A DNA stretch of 64,000 nt, taken from contig OY804575.1 in assembly GCA_963680875.1 (NCBI GenBank), positions 105,827,505 to 105,891,504 of the forward strand, in the 5' to 3' direction. A program made the position numbers and the translations under genes. The notes beneath the pieces were generated by a model. The model was not told the DNA's origin and made no database searches. It saw nothing but the letters and a program-made list of their open reading frames with translations. Shown piece after piece: positions 25,063 to 35,019 of the stretch; position 1 is the first letter of the stretch, and each line of letters begins with the position of its first letter. The DNA comes from Bathymodiolus brooksi. Lineage: Eukaryota > Mollusca > Bivalvia > Mytilida > Modiolidae.

Positions 25063-25688
25063 AACAATCCTGTTTTACTATAATTTATTTACGATTGGTT
25101 CCTTAATCTATACACCGAGATATCGTGTCATTCGCTCGCAGGAATTTACACATTATGCTACACACAAAACTGATAAAATCTGATGATAAGCAATTTACAT
25201 CAAGATGATTCATAGCAAATCCTCTCACGAAAAGAATTATAACTCGGATGTATAAAATGTATGTCGAAGATGATAAGAGTTAGCTCCCATTTAGCGTTAT
25301 CTTATTGCATTTTATTTTTCACCCGTTAAAATGATTAAATGTATAGTCTTACATTATCAATAGCCTTCGTTTATTTATTTCTGGATTTAAACAAAAGCGT
25401 TCATTTATCACGTGAACAAACATAAGTGAAATGAATTTAATTATCCCCAGTGTTTTGAAGGAAGTATACTGTAAAGTGCGGCACCGAACGGGAATGTGAA
25501 ACGGTATACCGTAAAATACGTGCCGATCTCATGGAATGGATTTATAGCTATAATGATACATTTTATCATGTTAATTACTGGGTTATAATGTAAAATACGA
25601 CCTGGACTGGGAATGGTATGCTTTAAAAGACGGCATGGGATTTAAATTTTTCATTCCCACGTATAATTATTTTCGTCTTATATTGCAG

Positions 25689-28600
25689 GAACCTTCCAAT
25701 CAATCTCCGCAACCGGGACCCAGTTCATTACCAGAACCATCCATCACCCAGGACGAAAACAAGTACATATGTCATCGATGTATCCAGCGTTTCCCCGACC
25801 GTGGTCAACTCTACCTCCACGGGATGCAGGAGCACTACCAATCCGGCGGTGGAGCCTTACAAGCCAGACCCTGGGAAGACGACCAGACCAGTCGAAGGGG
25901 ACGATCGACTCAAGAACGTGTACGAGGCCAACGCACCCATCATACTAGAGAATCACCAGGAAAGTTCAGTATCCTCCAGCTATAACGTCCCGCTCACCAA
26001 CGACTTCACCGTACCTGAAATGATGGAGCACGCCGAGCGCATTTACGACCGTCAGGGACACGCTTTCCGCCTCAACTTAGAGTTTGGACTCATCCTCAGA
26101 CATACGGAAACCGGCGAGTACAGATATTTCCGTGCATTTGCCAACGAAGCTCTTTTCGAGCGTCCTGTCTACATTTCCAGACGTAAAGACTTAAACAGAC
26201 TGTGTCTCCGTCTTCAACGCTTCAACGTCTCCGACTACATTTTACGTCACAGACCCGACACCAAGTGGAAACCGTACCTGATCACCAACGTCCGGTTCGT
26301 CTTGTACCACTTAAACTATCCTTTGGGAAACGTCGTTCAACTACCAGAATACCTCACGTCGTCCAAATCGATCGTCGCTCTTGACAAAAAATTCCACAAT
26401 CAAAAGCACTATAAAGATCACCTCTGCGCCTTCCGGTGTCTCGCCGTGCACTGAGGACATCTGGGAGACCGATGGGAAACTGACACCAAAGCCTTGTTCG
26501 ATCGATGGGTCCAATTTGCCAAAGACAAAGACTTAGACGTTTACGTGGACACCGCTACCGTCCCGGGACTTCCGTTGCATCAGATGGCGTACTTCGAGAG
26601 ATGTTTTTCCATCAACGTCAACGTCTACCACTTACGCGACGACGGCGTGGCTCTGACCGTCTATAATTCCCGATGTCATCACGACGACACGACGCACGTC
26701 AACCAGTTCGATCATCATCTCAGTTACATCTCCAATTTACCGGCCTACATCCAGAAATACCAGTACGGCACCTGCGACAGACACTTCAAGCATGTGAATA
26801 GCATGAAACCTCACCAACTGAAATGTACCGGTCAAACCGTCTACAATTTCAAGGGCGGATTCCACAGCAACCCGAAAACGATCTTCGACAAGTTGGAAGA
26901 ACAGGGCATCCACGTCTAAGACCCTGTCTATCCTTGGTTCGTCGTCTACGATTTCGAAGTCATGCTCGCCCCCATTAAAGAATCGAATTCGGCCAAACTG
27001 ACCTGGACTCAACGACACGAACCCATCTCAGTCTCTGTCTGTTGCAACGTCGAGGGATTCTCGGAGCCACACTGCATCGTCGAACCCGACGTCGAAACGC
27101 TCGTGCGTAAAATGGTGGAATACATGACCAGAATCGCCCTAAGGTCGTACGAACTGGCTCAACAAAAATTTTCCGATGCTTTCGCCCAACTCGACGCTGA
27201 CATCAACAATCCAATGCGGGCCCTCCTGGAAGACGACGACGACGATGACTATAAACTCAACGCCTTCCTCGATGACGATGAACTCCAAGAGGAAAACGAG
27301 AAGGAGAAGAACGTCTACAAAAAACTCAAAGAAGAACTAGACGCCTACTGTCGCCAAACCATCGTTCTTGGATTTAACTCGGCGAAATACGACATGAACC
27401 TCGTCAAGGCACATCTCGCCAAACAACTCGACATGCACGGTCCGGGCGAAACATTTACCGTCAAACGTAACAACAGCTATGCTTGCTTGGCCAACGAGAC
27501 CTTCAAGATGTTAGATGTCACTTCCTATATGAGTCCTGGGCTTAGTTACGACAAGTTCCTTAAAGCTTTCGACGTCGTCGAAAATAAAGGATTCATTCCG
27601 TACGAATGGTTCGACGGCGTCGACAAATTAAATCATCCAACTCTACCATCCCACGAAGACTTCTACAGTTCGTTGAAAGAATGTAACATCTTGGCGGAAG
27701 AATACCAGTTCTGTCAACACGTCTGGTCCGACTACGGGATGTCGACCTCCCAAGATTTTCGGTTCTTCCAGGCCCTCGAAAATTTACAGAAGATTTATTT
27801 CGACCGTGGTATCGACGTTTTCAAGACCTCCATCTCCGTACCCGGACTAGCACGCGGATACTCTTCGACACAGGGCGCCAGGCAGGAGCTTCCTTCGCCC
27901 TCTTCGACGAAGCCAACAGCGACCTCTACGATACCATCAAGCGGAATTTAACTGGCGGACCCTCCATCATTTTCAATCGACACCACGAAGTGGGCCAGAC
28001 CTACATCAGAAACTATTTCACCAGACCGTGTCAAAATATCCTTGGCTTCGACGCCAACGTGTTATATCTTTGGTCCATCGATCAGGAGATGCCGACAGGT
28101 ACGTTTGTTCGACGTAGGCTGACAGACAACTTTAAACCTCAAAAACGCGATAAGTACACCCTCATGTACGTCTCCACCACTCACAAGGTCTCCACATTCG
28201 ACACAAATTAAACACCGGCAAAAAAAAGAAGATCGGTCCGTACCCCGTTGACGGCTACGACGCCAATACCAACACCGTCTACCAATTCCACGGGTGCTAC
28301 TGGCACGGTCACAAGTGTTGGATGACCAAGAATGTCAAGGATCAGAAATGGCGTGAAATCCGTCAGTCCAAGTACGACAAGACCGTGAAGACCACCAGTT
28401 TGATCCAGGTTCAAAGATACAAAGTCGTCGAGAAGTGGGAATGTCATTTTCGAAATGAAATCAGAAGAAATGACAAGTTAAAAACCTTCTACGACTCCAG
28501 GAAACCACCTACACCGCAACGATCCGTCACCGAAAACGAAATTTTAGAGGGTGTAGCTAGCGGTCGACTCTTCAGTATGGTGGAATGCGACATCCGGGTT

Positions 28601-29991
28601 CCCGCCAAATGGCCGTCTTACTTTCAACATCCAACCATGACGCCGTACGAATACTTCGAAGAGAGGTCACCTTTGTTCTGTATCACCGACGTACCGTTCG
28701 ACTTCATCGGCGAACACATGCAAGATCACGTCCAACGTTTCGAATTATCGGAGAAACCTCGACGACTGCTGGTAGGAGGCATGCGGGGCCGAGAGATGTT
28801 GATCGCAACTCCACTTCTGAAATGGTGTCTAGAACACGGCATGGTGGTGACCAAGATCTATCAAGTGGTTGAATTTACGCCGCACCGATGTTTCCAAGAG
28901 TTCGTGAAAGAGGTATCGGACGGTCGTCGACTAGGTGACGCGCACCCCAATAAAGCCATCATAGGGACACTAAAAAAGTGGAAGGCAATAGTGCATACGG
29001 CGGCACCATCATGGACCAAGAAAAGTTCCAGTCCGTCACCTACGTCCAGGGCGAGGGCAGGGTCATGCTAGAAGCCAACAAACCGCAATTTAGAAAAATG
29101 ACGACTCTGTTGGATCAAGACGAATACTTCGAAGTTGAAAAAGCCAAAGAGAAATTAGACATCAATCTACCAATTCAGATAGGCTACAGTACGCGAAATT
29201 ACGCATGCTCCAATTTTATTACGACTACCTGGACGTGTACGTCGACAGAGCCGATTTTGCGTACTGTGAGATGGATACAGACTCGGCATACATGGCCCTG
29301 TCGGACCCACGTTCGCTTCCGTCGTCAAACATGAAATGAAAGACTCATACCAACGAGCACTGACCGGATGTTGCAGGGACGACGTCGATCCACAATGGCT
29401 TCCGCGCACCTGCTGTACAAAGCATGCAAATATGATAAGAGAACCCCCGGATTATTTAAACTCGAATACGAGGGTGACGTCATGATTGGACTCTGTTCGA
29501 AAACTTATATAATTCAAAAGATCAAGACCGTTCCCACTTCCAACACAAGGATGGCAGCCTTCCGACTCTTCAGACGTGCCAAGAAACTCCCACGACTCGT
29601 CCATCGTCCACGATAGGTGCGTGAAGTGAAATTTAGCTCCAAGGGAATCACCAAGAGACGGGTCAAGGCCCCCATGACAACATTTCGACACGTTCTCAAC
29701 ACCCAACGTGTCGGACCGGGTACGTTAAAAGGTTTCCGAGCCCGCAACAACGGTATAGCCACATACCAACAGAAAAGAAACGGGTTCGCGTACTTCTACT
29801 GCAAGAGGAGAGTCTTGGACGACGGTGTTTCCACCGTACCCCTAGATCTAGAGCTGTGTCCGATCAAAAAAGAACCGATGGACGAAGAGGAACAACCCAT
29901 GGAAGTCGTCGACACTGAAACATCGATGGAGGTGGATACTCCTGTGGTGTTAAACGACAACGATAAATACATTATTCATCTTGGAAACTAA
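25689..29991 (+). pseudogene. Protein-primed family-B DNA polymerase (PolB), exon 2, broken
   Basis: It replicates the element. Order seen: a C2H2 finger (YICHRCIQRF) after the splice site; the N-terminal Polinton region (MMEHAERIYDRQ, RRKDLNRLCLRL); CAFRCLAVH; a second finger with its first Cys replaced (KYQYGTC); ExoI YDFEVML near 26950; ExoII GFNSAKYDMNL near 27380; FIPYEWFDG; motif A DANVLYLW near 28050; motif B GNSAYGG near 28990; motif C MDTDSAYM near 29275; KFSSKGITKR near 29630; end TAA 29989-29991. Breaks: frame change about 25850-25900, TGA 26452-26454, TAA 26917-26919, frame changes near 27860, 28215 (in an A8 run), 28975 (in an A6 run), 29185, 29300 and 29420, and TAG 29614-29616. 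Catalytic residues are all still present. Confidence 0.93.
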
Positions 29992-30074
29992 CTTTGAAAA
30001 CGAAAAGATACAAGGTTCTCAACAACGCTTGTCTGAAGTTTACGAGTGGTCTTGGTGTTCAGGAGTCGGCTCAT
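29988..30074 (-). CDS. 28-residue ORF behind a TATAAGAG element
   Basis: It starts MSRLLNTKTTRKLQTS and has a net positive charge. The ATG (30074) lies about 26 bp downstream of the motif at 30100-30110, the same spacing as for known genes. The stop TAG overlaps the PolB stop TAA head to head (CTAA at 29988-29991). I recognise no family. Small basic peptides occur in adenovirus-like virions, but that is only a guess. It could also be a 3' leftover. Confidence 0.3.
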   Translation of the reverse strand: MSRLLNTKTTRKLQTSVVENLVSFRFQS

Positions 30075-30099
30075 TTTTTCTCGTCAGTCTCTAGTTCTT

Positions 30100-30110
30100 C
30101 CTCTTATAAA
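30100..30110 (-). promoter_or_regulatory. TATAAGAG-type promoter element (h)
   Basis: Minus strand TTTATAAGAGG. The TAA at 30104-30106 is also the ATPase stop codon in the conserved C-terminal frame. The 28-residue ORF follows about 26 bp on. Confidence 0.5.
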
Positions 30111-30724
30111 TGTTTGGGAACGTACACTATCGGGTCTACTCCCGGGAACACGCGTGTTCTCAGTATGTAGGTGTCTTCCGAGTGAGGTGACATGTCCAAG
30201 ACCAGGTATCCGAACGGAAGCGGACGTCAATATCTTGGAGCGTCCGGGAAAGAGTTGTCTCCCCAGCGTGGCGACCTTAGACACGTCCCTTACATTTTTC
30301 ATCATAACGAGATATGTCGTGTTTAATGCGATGGTTCTCGATTTCGTTCCTCTGGGGAAAATGTTCTGTGTGATGAAAACGACGCTCAGTCTGCGGTGGT
30401 GACCTTCCTGGGTATATAACAATTCTGTGCGACTCGGTGCATCAAATCGTCCAACGCGATCAGTCGGTGACGTCTGTCTGCCGTGAATTGGTCGATGACT
30501 TCCGGTGAGGGTGGTCCTTGGTGAAGCGTGATGCTTGGGATGGTCTTTGCCATTTCTTCGAACAGCGGTTGGTGAATGCCTAAACAGTATATGATCTCGT
30601 TCTGAGGGGCTTCGACGTACATGTCCTTGACGGTCTTCAATAATTGGAAGACGAACCGGGTCTTTCCACTTCCCGTTTGTCCGGTCAGGCACGTACTGCT
30701 GCAAGGTAAGATGGGAAACACCAT
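30104..30724 (-). pseudogene. FtsK/HerA-type DNA-packaging ATPase, frameshifted
   Basis: Start ATG 30724. Walker A GQTGSGKT at residues 15-22. Walker B HRLIALDDLM at about residue 85-94. The sensor region SVVFITQNIFPRG, then KNVRDVSKVATLGRQLFPGR, is read in a second frame after a change near 30405. The conserved end (GYLVLDM ... RVFPGVDPIVYVP) is in a third frame after a change near 30240. About 207 codons, a usual length for Polinton ATPases. It would pump the genome into the capsid. A promoter element lies about 30 bp upstream. Confidence 0.9.
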
Positions 30725-30752
30725 GATTCGAATCGGCTCGCTCCTTCTTCTT

Positions 30753-30762
30753 CTCTTATGGC
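30753..30762 (-). promoter_or_regulatory. TATAAGAG-type promoter element (g)
   Basis: Minus strand CCATAAGAGA, about 30 bp upstream of the ATPase ATG at 30724 and inside the last codons of the membrane-protein gene. Confidence 0.55.
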
Positions 30763-30986
30763 TTGACCACTTTCAACGTGGGACTGGGTAGGTCGTATCC
30801 GATGGCACTGCTGAGTAAGGTGATCCACAGTTCGTTTTTCCCGTTCTGTAGCGATAGGTTTACGATCGACGTGACGATGATGACGTAGACGACTATCATC
30901 TGGCAGAAATACACGATTTCCGATTTCGGTAGTTTGCTTCCCATCACGTTGCATCGTTTGCTGTGCGTGCTACTCTCTCGATCCAT
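30756..30986 (-). CDS. Small single-pass membrane protein
   Basis: 76 residues, intact. The N-terminus is polar and basic (MGSKLPKSE at residues 15-23). A hydrophobic helix covers residues 24-44 (IVYFCQMIVVYVIIVTSIVN). The rest has LQNGKNELWITLLSSAIGYD and an LPSP motif. A small membrane protein of this kind next to protease and ATPase is a regular Polinton gene; its role (virion membrane or entry factor) is unknown to me. Start at 30986 is supported by a promoter element 30 bp upstream. M15 is an alternative start. Confidence 0.75.
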   Translation of the reverse strand: MDRESSTHSKRCNVMGSKLPKSEIVYFCQMIVVYVIIVTSIVNLSLQNGKNELWITLLSSAIGYDLPSPTLKVVKP

Positions 30987-30996
30987 GATGTCCTCC

Positions 30997-31434
30997 TCAT
31001 TGGATTATCTTCTTTCCTCTTATGAATTTCAGTACTTTTCTATCGTTTTCCCTGCTAAAGTTTTTCAAGACGTCGCGGAAAGAACAGTGTGGATATCGCT
31101 CTCGAACGAAATGAATGCAGTAGGCTCCGCAGGTATCGCTGTCTTCCGGTTGAATTTGGTCCGGCCAGTAAAGATATCCCGGTCCGTTGTTGGCTAGGAC
31201 GTATTCGAAGCGTGAGTTGTAGGTTTTCGCTCGCTCACCCATTGAGTCGAAAAATTCCGGAGGTCCGAGTCGAGGGAAATGGAACACGGTCCAGTGCGAT
31301 CCAGGCATCGAACACGGATCGGTGTTGACGACGTACGTTCTGGGTCTCTTCCCGATCGAGATGGGCAATTCGTCCGCACATATCACTCTGACGGGGAAGT
31401 CTTTCAATCGTCTTTCCAGTTCCAAATTGTTCAT
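30997..31434 (-). CDS. Adenain-like cysteine protease (capsid maturation)
   Basis: 145 residues, intact. Ulp1/adenain fold signature: GSHW with His47, EFFDSMG with Asp63, IQPEDSDTCGAYC with Gln95 and Cys102. All catalytic residues are present. It is shorter than adenovirus protease (about 200) but usual for Polintons. The ATG (31432-31434) overlaps the stop of the capsid gene (TGA 31431-31433) in an ATGA, and no TATAAGAG element lies directly upstream, so its expression may depend on the capsid transcript. It is predicted to trim capsid precursors. Confidence 0.92.
   Translation of the reverse strand: MNNLELERRLKDFPVRVICADELPISIGKRPRTYVVNTDPCSMPGSHWTVFHFPRLGPPEFFDSMGERAKTYNSRFEYVLANNGPGYLYWPDQIQPEDSDTCGAYCIHFVRERYPHCSFRDVLKNFSRENDRKVLKFIRGKKIIQ
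31015..31024 (-). promoter_or_regulatory. TATAAGAG-type promoter element (f)
   Basis: Minus strand CATAAGAGGA, inside the last codons of the protease gene and 30 bp upstream of the membrane-protein ATG at 30986. Confidence 0.55.
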
Positions 31435-32662
31435 TGTAGCAAGACACTGCGGGATTGATCCACGTGTGCGATCCGAGGAAACTTGCCGTACATGAGAACT
31501 GTAACGCTTTCCAGTAGGGGCGTACCGAATCTAATTTCCAAGCGACAATCTCCTCTGCGTTTGGCATTGAAGTCGTCGTCGTCGTCCACGTTCAGGGTGT
31601 AAATTGCGTATCCTCCACCGTAGACTGAGTAAGAAACGTCGACGTCGTTTCTAAAGGCCGACAACGTCCTGTAGGCTTACACGTAATTTTTTTCGGTGAA
31701 GTTGGGCTATAACGGTTTGGCGGGTACGATTGCCCGTCGACGTACAGGGACAGAAAATTACAATCGAACGGTTGGAAATTGAACGGCGACTTCTTATAAT
31801 TTCCACTGAAGGCTTCCCTGCTGACGATTCCAACGATCAGTTGCGAGGGGACGTTCTCGCTGTGGCTGTACTCTCCTTTAGACAGGGAAGCGATCTTGAA
31901 GGACGTACTGACGTACGGATACATGGCCGTCCCGTTGGCCGATAGTTTACTGTGGGCCATCAACACTCCGGCGTTGGGTTTCTGAAGGCACAGCTTGAAA
32001 CTGGCGTCCAAGCTCTGTACTGCGTATGCGGCTCCTTCATCGCCGGACATCAGGCGAAATGCGTTTTTGCTGGGCCATAGCTTCAAGGTCAGACTGACTC
32101 CGTTGACGATCAAACGTTTCTGTCTAAAGACGTCCAGGTGAAGGGGTCCTTCCAATTCCAAGAGGTGACCTTCGTCCGTGTACATGGAACGTGTGCACAG
32201 ACCTGCTCCATTTCTCACGTCGTCGTGGTATCCAGGCGAGTCCTTCTCGAAGGGTTGCGAGTTCCGTAACACTCTGTCGTTGGCACTCGTCTCCAGTAGC
32301 GTGTCGATGTAGGCTTTGTACGGGTAATTGGTTCCGGTCTGCGTAACGGAAGTCTGTTTGAGACTGCACTCCACTTGCAAAAAGACGGCTTGTAAGGAAA
32401 GATTGACCAATCCGACGTTGGCGTCTTTGGCGACGGGCTGTCCCAGGGCGTTGGTGAGTCGAAGTTTGATTTTCAGAGTACTTCTCCTCAGATCCATGTA
32501 TCCGACAGACTGCGGTGGAATCAGGAACTCCAACGGGGATTCCCGGCTTATTTGGTTGGTGGGTCGGCATTCGATCCATTGCCTGGTGTGGACATCCGTA
32601 TTGGTGAGCGGAGGCGTGAATACCGACAGTTCGTCTTCGTGGTTCTCTTCCAAGTGGTTCAT
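31431..32662 (-). pseudogene. Capsid protein, probably major (double jelly-roll), frameshifted
   Basis: About 410 codons. Conserved Polinton capsid blocks in order: LEFLIPPQSVGYMDL, VGLVNLSLQAVFLQVECSL, NYPYKAYIDTLLETSANDR, LELEGPLHLDVFRQKRLI, VNGVSLTLKLWPSKNAFRLM, LIVGIVSREAFSGN, SPFNFQPFDCNFLSLYVDG, then in another frame YGGGYAIYTLNVDDD and RLEIRFGTPL. The frame changes between about 31670 and 31720, with an in-frame stop there. I take this as the major capsid protein of the F54H12.2-like family because of its length and two-part pattern, but cannot exclude the minor one. Start 32662 overlaps the stop of the upstream gene (ATGA). Confidence 0.85.
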
Positions 32663-32964
32663 GGTTCGCCCAGTTGGTTGAAAGAACCTCTGGGTTTCTT
32701 TCCTCTTATAACTTTCTGTCGAGCCAATTCCGACTTGGCCATCTCGAGAATCTGCGTCACCAGTTCGACTTTGGGAGTGTCTGGTTCAACTTTGTGAGTG
32801 TGGGGTCGCCAGCGGGCACCTCTTCCCACGAGGTATCTGCCTCGGTGATCGGCTAGAGCTCTTCCCTCCGACACGTCGGTAAAGTGCTGCTCCCATTTCT
32901 TGTAGTCAGGTACGTAGGGTACCAATCGCTTGTTCTTGTGATCGTAGATTTCTATAGACCCCAT
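32659..32964 (-). CDS. Conserved small Polinton protein, 101 residues
   Basis: Intact. It starts MGSIEIYDHKNKRLVPYVP, with KKWEQHFTDVSEG and the block DHRGRYLVGRGAR, then a helical, charged C-terminus (VTQILEMAKSELARQK). The 'KW.QHF...D..GRY.VG.G' pattern is familiar from Polinton proteins lying next to capsid genes. The function is not known to me; a virion or core protein is likely. The larger frame extends upstream to 33309, but that part belongs to the penton-like gene. Confidence 0.65.
   Translation of the reverse strand: MGSIEIYDHKNKRLVPYVPDYKKWEQHFTDVSEGRALADHRGRYLVGRGARWRPHTHKVEPDTPKVELVTQILEMAKSELARQKVIRGKKPRGSFNQLGEP
32702..32712 (-). promoter_or_regulatory. TATAAGAG-type promoter element (e)
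   Basis: Minus strand GTTATAAGAGG, about 40 bp upstream of the capsid ATG at 32662, inside the end of the 101-residue gene. Confidence 0.6.
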
Positions 32965-33361
32965 CTTCGTTTTCTCAAATGAAGCGTGCAGTACAGTCGA
33001 TCGATTTTGAATCGACAGGGTTGAAGTCGATCGTCTCTTATAAATATTCGCACTCGATTCAACTCCATCTGACGCATCCTCGTGTAATAGGGTCTTCCGA
33101 ATTCTAGGTCTAACTGCGTCGGGTCGACGGAGCGTAAAACCGGCAGGAAAGTATTTTTCTTGGACGAGATCGGAGCACAAGTAGAGACGTTCGGTTCGTC
33201 GCTCCGTCTGCGGATGCAAGGTCAGTTCCGTCAAGGCGCATTCCCAGCTTCCTTCCAACAGATACGTCTTGGGTAAGTCCACCACGAAGTCTCCGGCGTG
33301 ATTGTTCACGTGGGTCGATTAGCGAATCCCCGCAGTACAGATAAAAGTAAAATTCCTCCAT
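32952..33361 (-). pseudogene. Penton-like minor capsid protein, frameshifted
   Basis: About 137 codons from ATG 33361. N-terminus MEEFYFYLYCGDSL. After a frame change near 33305 comes GDFVVDLPKTYLLEGSWECA followed by LTELTLHP. After a second change near 33145 comes PVLRSVD, then FGRPYYTRM and NRVRIFIRDD, ending at TAG 32952-32954. The 'F..L.S..S... N..G.F.V.LP....L.G.WE.AL.E' pattern is that of Polinton single jelly-roll minor capsid proteins. The 101-residue gene starts inside its last codons. Confidence 0.75.
33034..33045 (-). promoter_or_regulatory. TATAAGAG-type promoter element (d)
   Basis: Minus strand TATTTATAAGAG, about 70 bp upstream of the 101-residue gene (ATG 32964), inside the penton-like coding frame. 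The spacing is longer than at the other sites. Confidence 0.5.
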
Positions 33362-33388
33362 GATCACTTTGTCTGTAGGGTGCGCGGT

Positions 33389-33399
33389 TCCTCTTATTA
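33389..33399 (-). promoter_or_regulatory. TATAAGAG-type promoter element (c)
   Basis: Minus strand TAATAAGAGGA, 29 bp upstream of the penton-like ATG at 33361. The first TAA (33397-33399) is the stop codon of the preceding gene. Confidence 0.6.
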
Positions 33400-33740
33400 T
33401 TGTTCGCCGGACCTAATCGATAAGACGACGGCTAGATTCAGGTAGTGCGGTCTAAGCAGACGAGGCACGAGGTTGTGATACGTCACCAGTGTGTTTCTCT
33501 TACGTCGTAACGATATTCTGGGATCGATAACCTGTCTCAAGATCAACGACGTTCCCTAAGATGTGTGGCGTCTTGTGGGAGGACGCGAATGGATCCTCAA
33601 ACGATGTAGCCCGCGACTTCCTCCCAAGCTTCCATCTGTTCTCTCGTCATGTAGCGCACGAGCAGTTTTCTGATCGTCTTGTTGGCTTGTCCTAGTTCCC
33701 TGAGAAAATGAATGCGTCGGTACACGAGGGATTGATCCAT
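33397..33740 (-). pseudogene. Small basic helical protein, frameshifted; function unknown
   Basis: ATG 33740 gives MDQSLVYRRIHFLRELG, KTIRKLLVRYMTREQMEAWE and VAGYIV then TGA. Near 33540-33600 the sense moves to another frame: RISLRRKRNTLVTYHNLVPR, then LLRPHYLNLAVVLSI, ending at TAA 33397-33399. About 114 codons, rich in Arg, Leu and Lys. Polintons often carry a short basic protein of this look near the capsid genes; a DNA-binding core protein is a guess. Confidence 0.5.
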
Positions 33741-33753
33741 GATTAGAAAGACG

Positions 33754-34830
33754 TTATCCCACCGATCTCTTATAGTCTTTTAGCGAGGCCGTGGTTATCC
33801 AGCTGTTGAATTTCGAGGGTCATCCCATCCATTTGACTAACGCGTCATTGCGTCGTCGGCGAATGACTTTTTCGATACTGTACACCGTCTGCTCGGTTAC
33901 CTTCACTCTGTTAAATTCCGGTTGATAAAATGTACCCCGTACGGCGTCACCGCACGTATCCTTTAACGTGTAATAGGGCATGCCTTCCTTCATGCCTCGA
34001 TCGTCCACCACGAAATATTCCATCGTCCATCGTTCGTCGTATTCCCGATCGAACGGTTGTCTCACGTGCGAGATGCAAACGGTGTATCCTTTCCGGAACA
34101 CGTAACGTCATGTCGGTGCCTTGGCGTACTGTCTGGTGTTGTACTGGAGTTTCCACAAACGGGCTTCGTCTTTCTTGGTCACCGCTCGGGGAGGCATCTT
34201 GATGGAACAATGATAACGTCCGTTGTAGCTCTGGGTGATCTCGTCGAGAACATCGATCCAGCGATGAGTTTGATGACGGGATAGGTAACGAAGAGTTTGG
34301 ACTTCAGCGTCTTGATGCATCTTTCGGCGTAGGAACTCTTCTGTTCGTTCTGTGTCTAGAAGTGGTCCACTCTCTCGGCCTTCAATAGTCGTTGCACCTC
34401 TCTGTTCCGGAATTCGACGCCCTTGTCGGTTCTCAGCTTGGTGGGTTTTTGACCTCGACGGAATAAAGTCTGCAGCGCGGACGACATTTCCTTGCCTCGA
34501 GTGGAGCGTAAGGGAAACGTGTGTGCGAAGCGGGAAAAGACGTCGATGGCCACTACAAAGTAAGCGTACCCGTCGTTGTCTTGGGCAAACGATTTCATCA
34601 CGGCGGTAGTCGATGAACGGGGCGATCACTTTGCGTCTCCTGAATTTTCTGTTGATCTGTCTGTGCAGACCGAACGTTTCTTGTGTTTCCAACCATTTTC
34701 TGATCTTAGCTTTTACCAGCACGTATTTTCCTTCTTGACGGACGGCCTTGTACAGTTTGTCCACGCCACCAAACGAACCCGGATGTTGCGGGTTGTAATA
34801 TATCTTTTCCAAGTAGTCTTGATAAGTCAT
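33754..34830 (-). pseudogene. Retroviral-type (rve) integrase with chromodomain-like end, broken
   Basis: ATG 34830. The N-terminal zinc-binding-like part YYNPQHPGSFGGVDKLYKAV is followed after a frame change near 34605 by the DDE core: FVVAIDVFSRFAHTF (first Asp), LRTDKGVEFRNREVQ (second Asp), then TAG near 34352 and SSYAERCIKTLKSK (Glu). A frame change near 34300 leads to THRWIDVLDEITQSYN, and another near 34105 to the SH3-like end and IEKVIRRRRNDALVKWMG, a chromodomain-like motif cut by TGA 33820-33822. The stop is TAA 33754-33756. It inserts the linear genome with a 6-bp duplication. The TGA sits where related proteins have an aromatic residue. Confidence 0.92.
33766..33776 (-). promoter_or_regulatory. 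TATAAGAG-type promoter element (b)
   Basis: Minus strand CTATAAGAGAT, 26-36 bp upstream of ATG 33740, inside the last codons of integrase. Confidence 0.55.
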
Positions 34831-34834
34831 CGTC

Positions 34835-35015
34835 TTATTGAATCCTCTTCTTTTCGTCCAGAAATGTCTCGATCATCTCGTATTTCCATTGAGGTTCCGC
34901 CAAGTATTAGGTATTCTCTTGCTTTTTCGAGATTGGTCTTACTCAAGGCCACTTACACGTCGCTGGGTTTCGCCGCAAACAGTAAAAGAACGTACGTCTT
35001 ATCCACCGACCACGT
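34835..35015 (-). pseudogene. Decayed small ORF, about 60 codons, unknown
   Basis: The frame WSVDKTYVLLLFAAKPSDV has a TAA, then VALSKTNLEKAREYLILGG. A frame change leads to QWKYEMIETFLDEKKRIQ and TAA at 34835-34837. The codon at 35013-35015 is ACG where an ATG is expected, 5-16 bp after a promoter element. It directly precedes integrase. It looks like a helical protein; I do not recognise the family. Confidence 0.4.
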
Positions 35016-35019
35016 ATCC

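Larger units (their letters stand above)
21049..25688 (+). other. Probable intron of the zinc-finger/PolB gene
   Basis: Donor GTAAGTG at 21049 and acceptor tatattgcag|ga at 25688 join two phase-0 frames, both with C2H2 fingers. 4640 bp, of which 2844 bp is a nested transposon. The remaining 1.8 kb is AT-rich. Confidence 0.6.

Noticed and set aside
26737..27018. Minus-strand ORF under PolB, and similar antisense ORFs at 28208, 29167, 29452 and on plus at 32328
   Set aside because: Antisense shadows of GC-rich conserved Polinton coding sequence, with no recognisable domain.
30410..30704. Upstream half of the 206-codon minus ORF over the ATPase
   Set aside because: Shadow frame. The Walker A and B motifs are in the other frame; only the part below about 30410 carries conserved ATPase sequence.
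32965..33309. N-terminal extension of the 101-residue protein to 216 codons
   Set aside because: This part is the penton-like gene in one of its frames. The promoter element and overlap pattern support the start at 32964.
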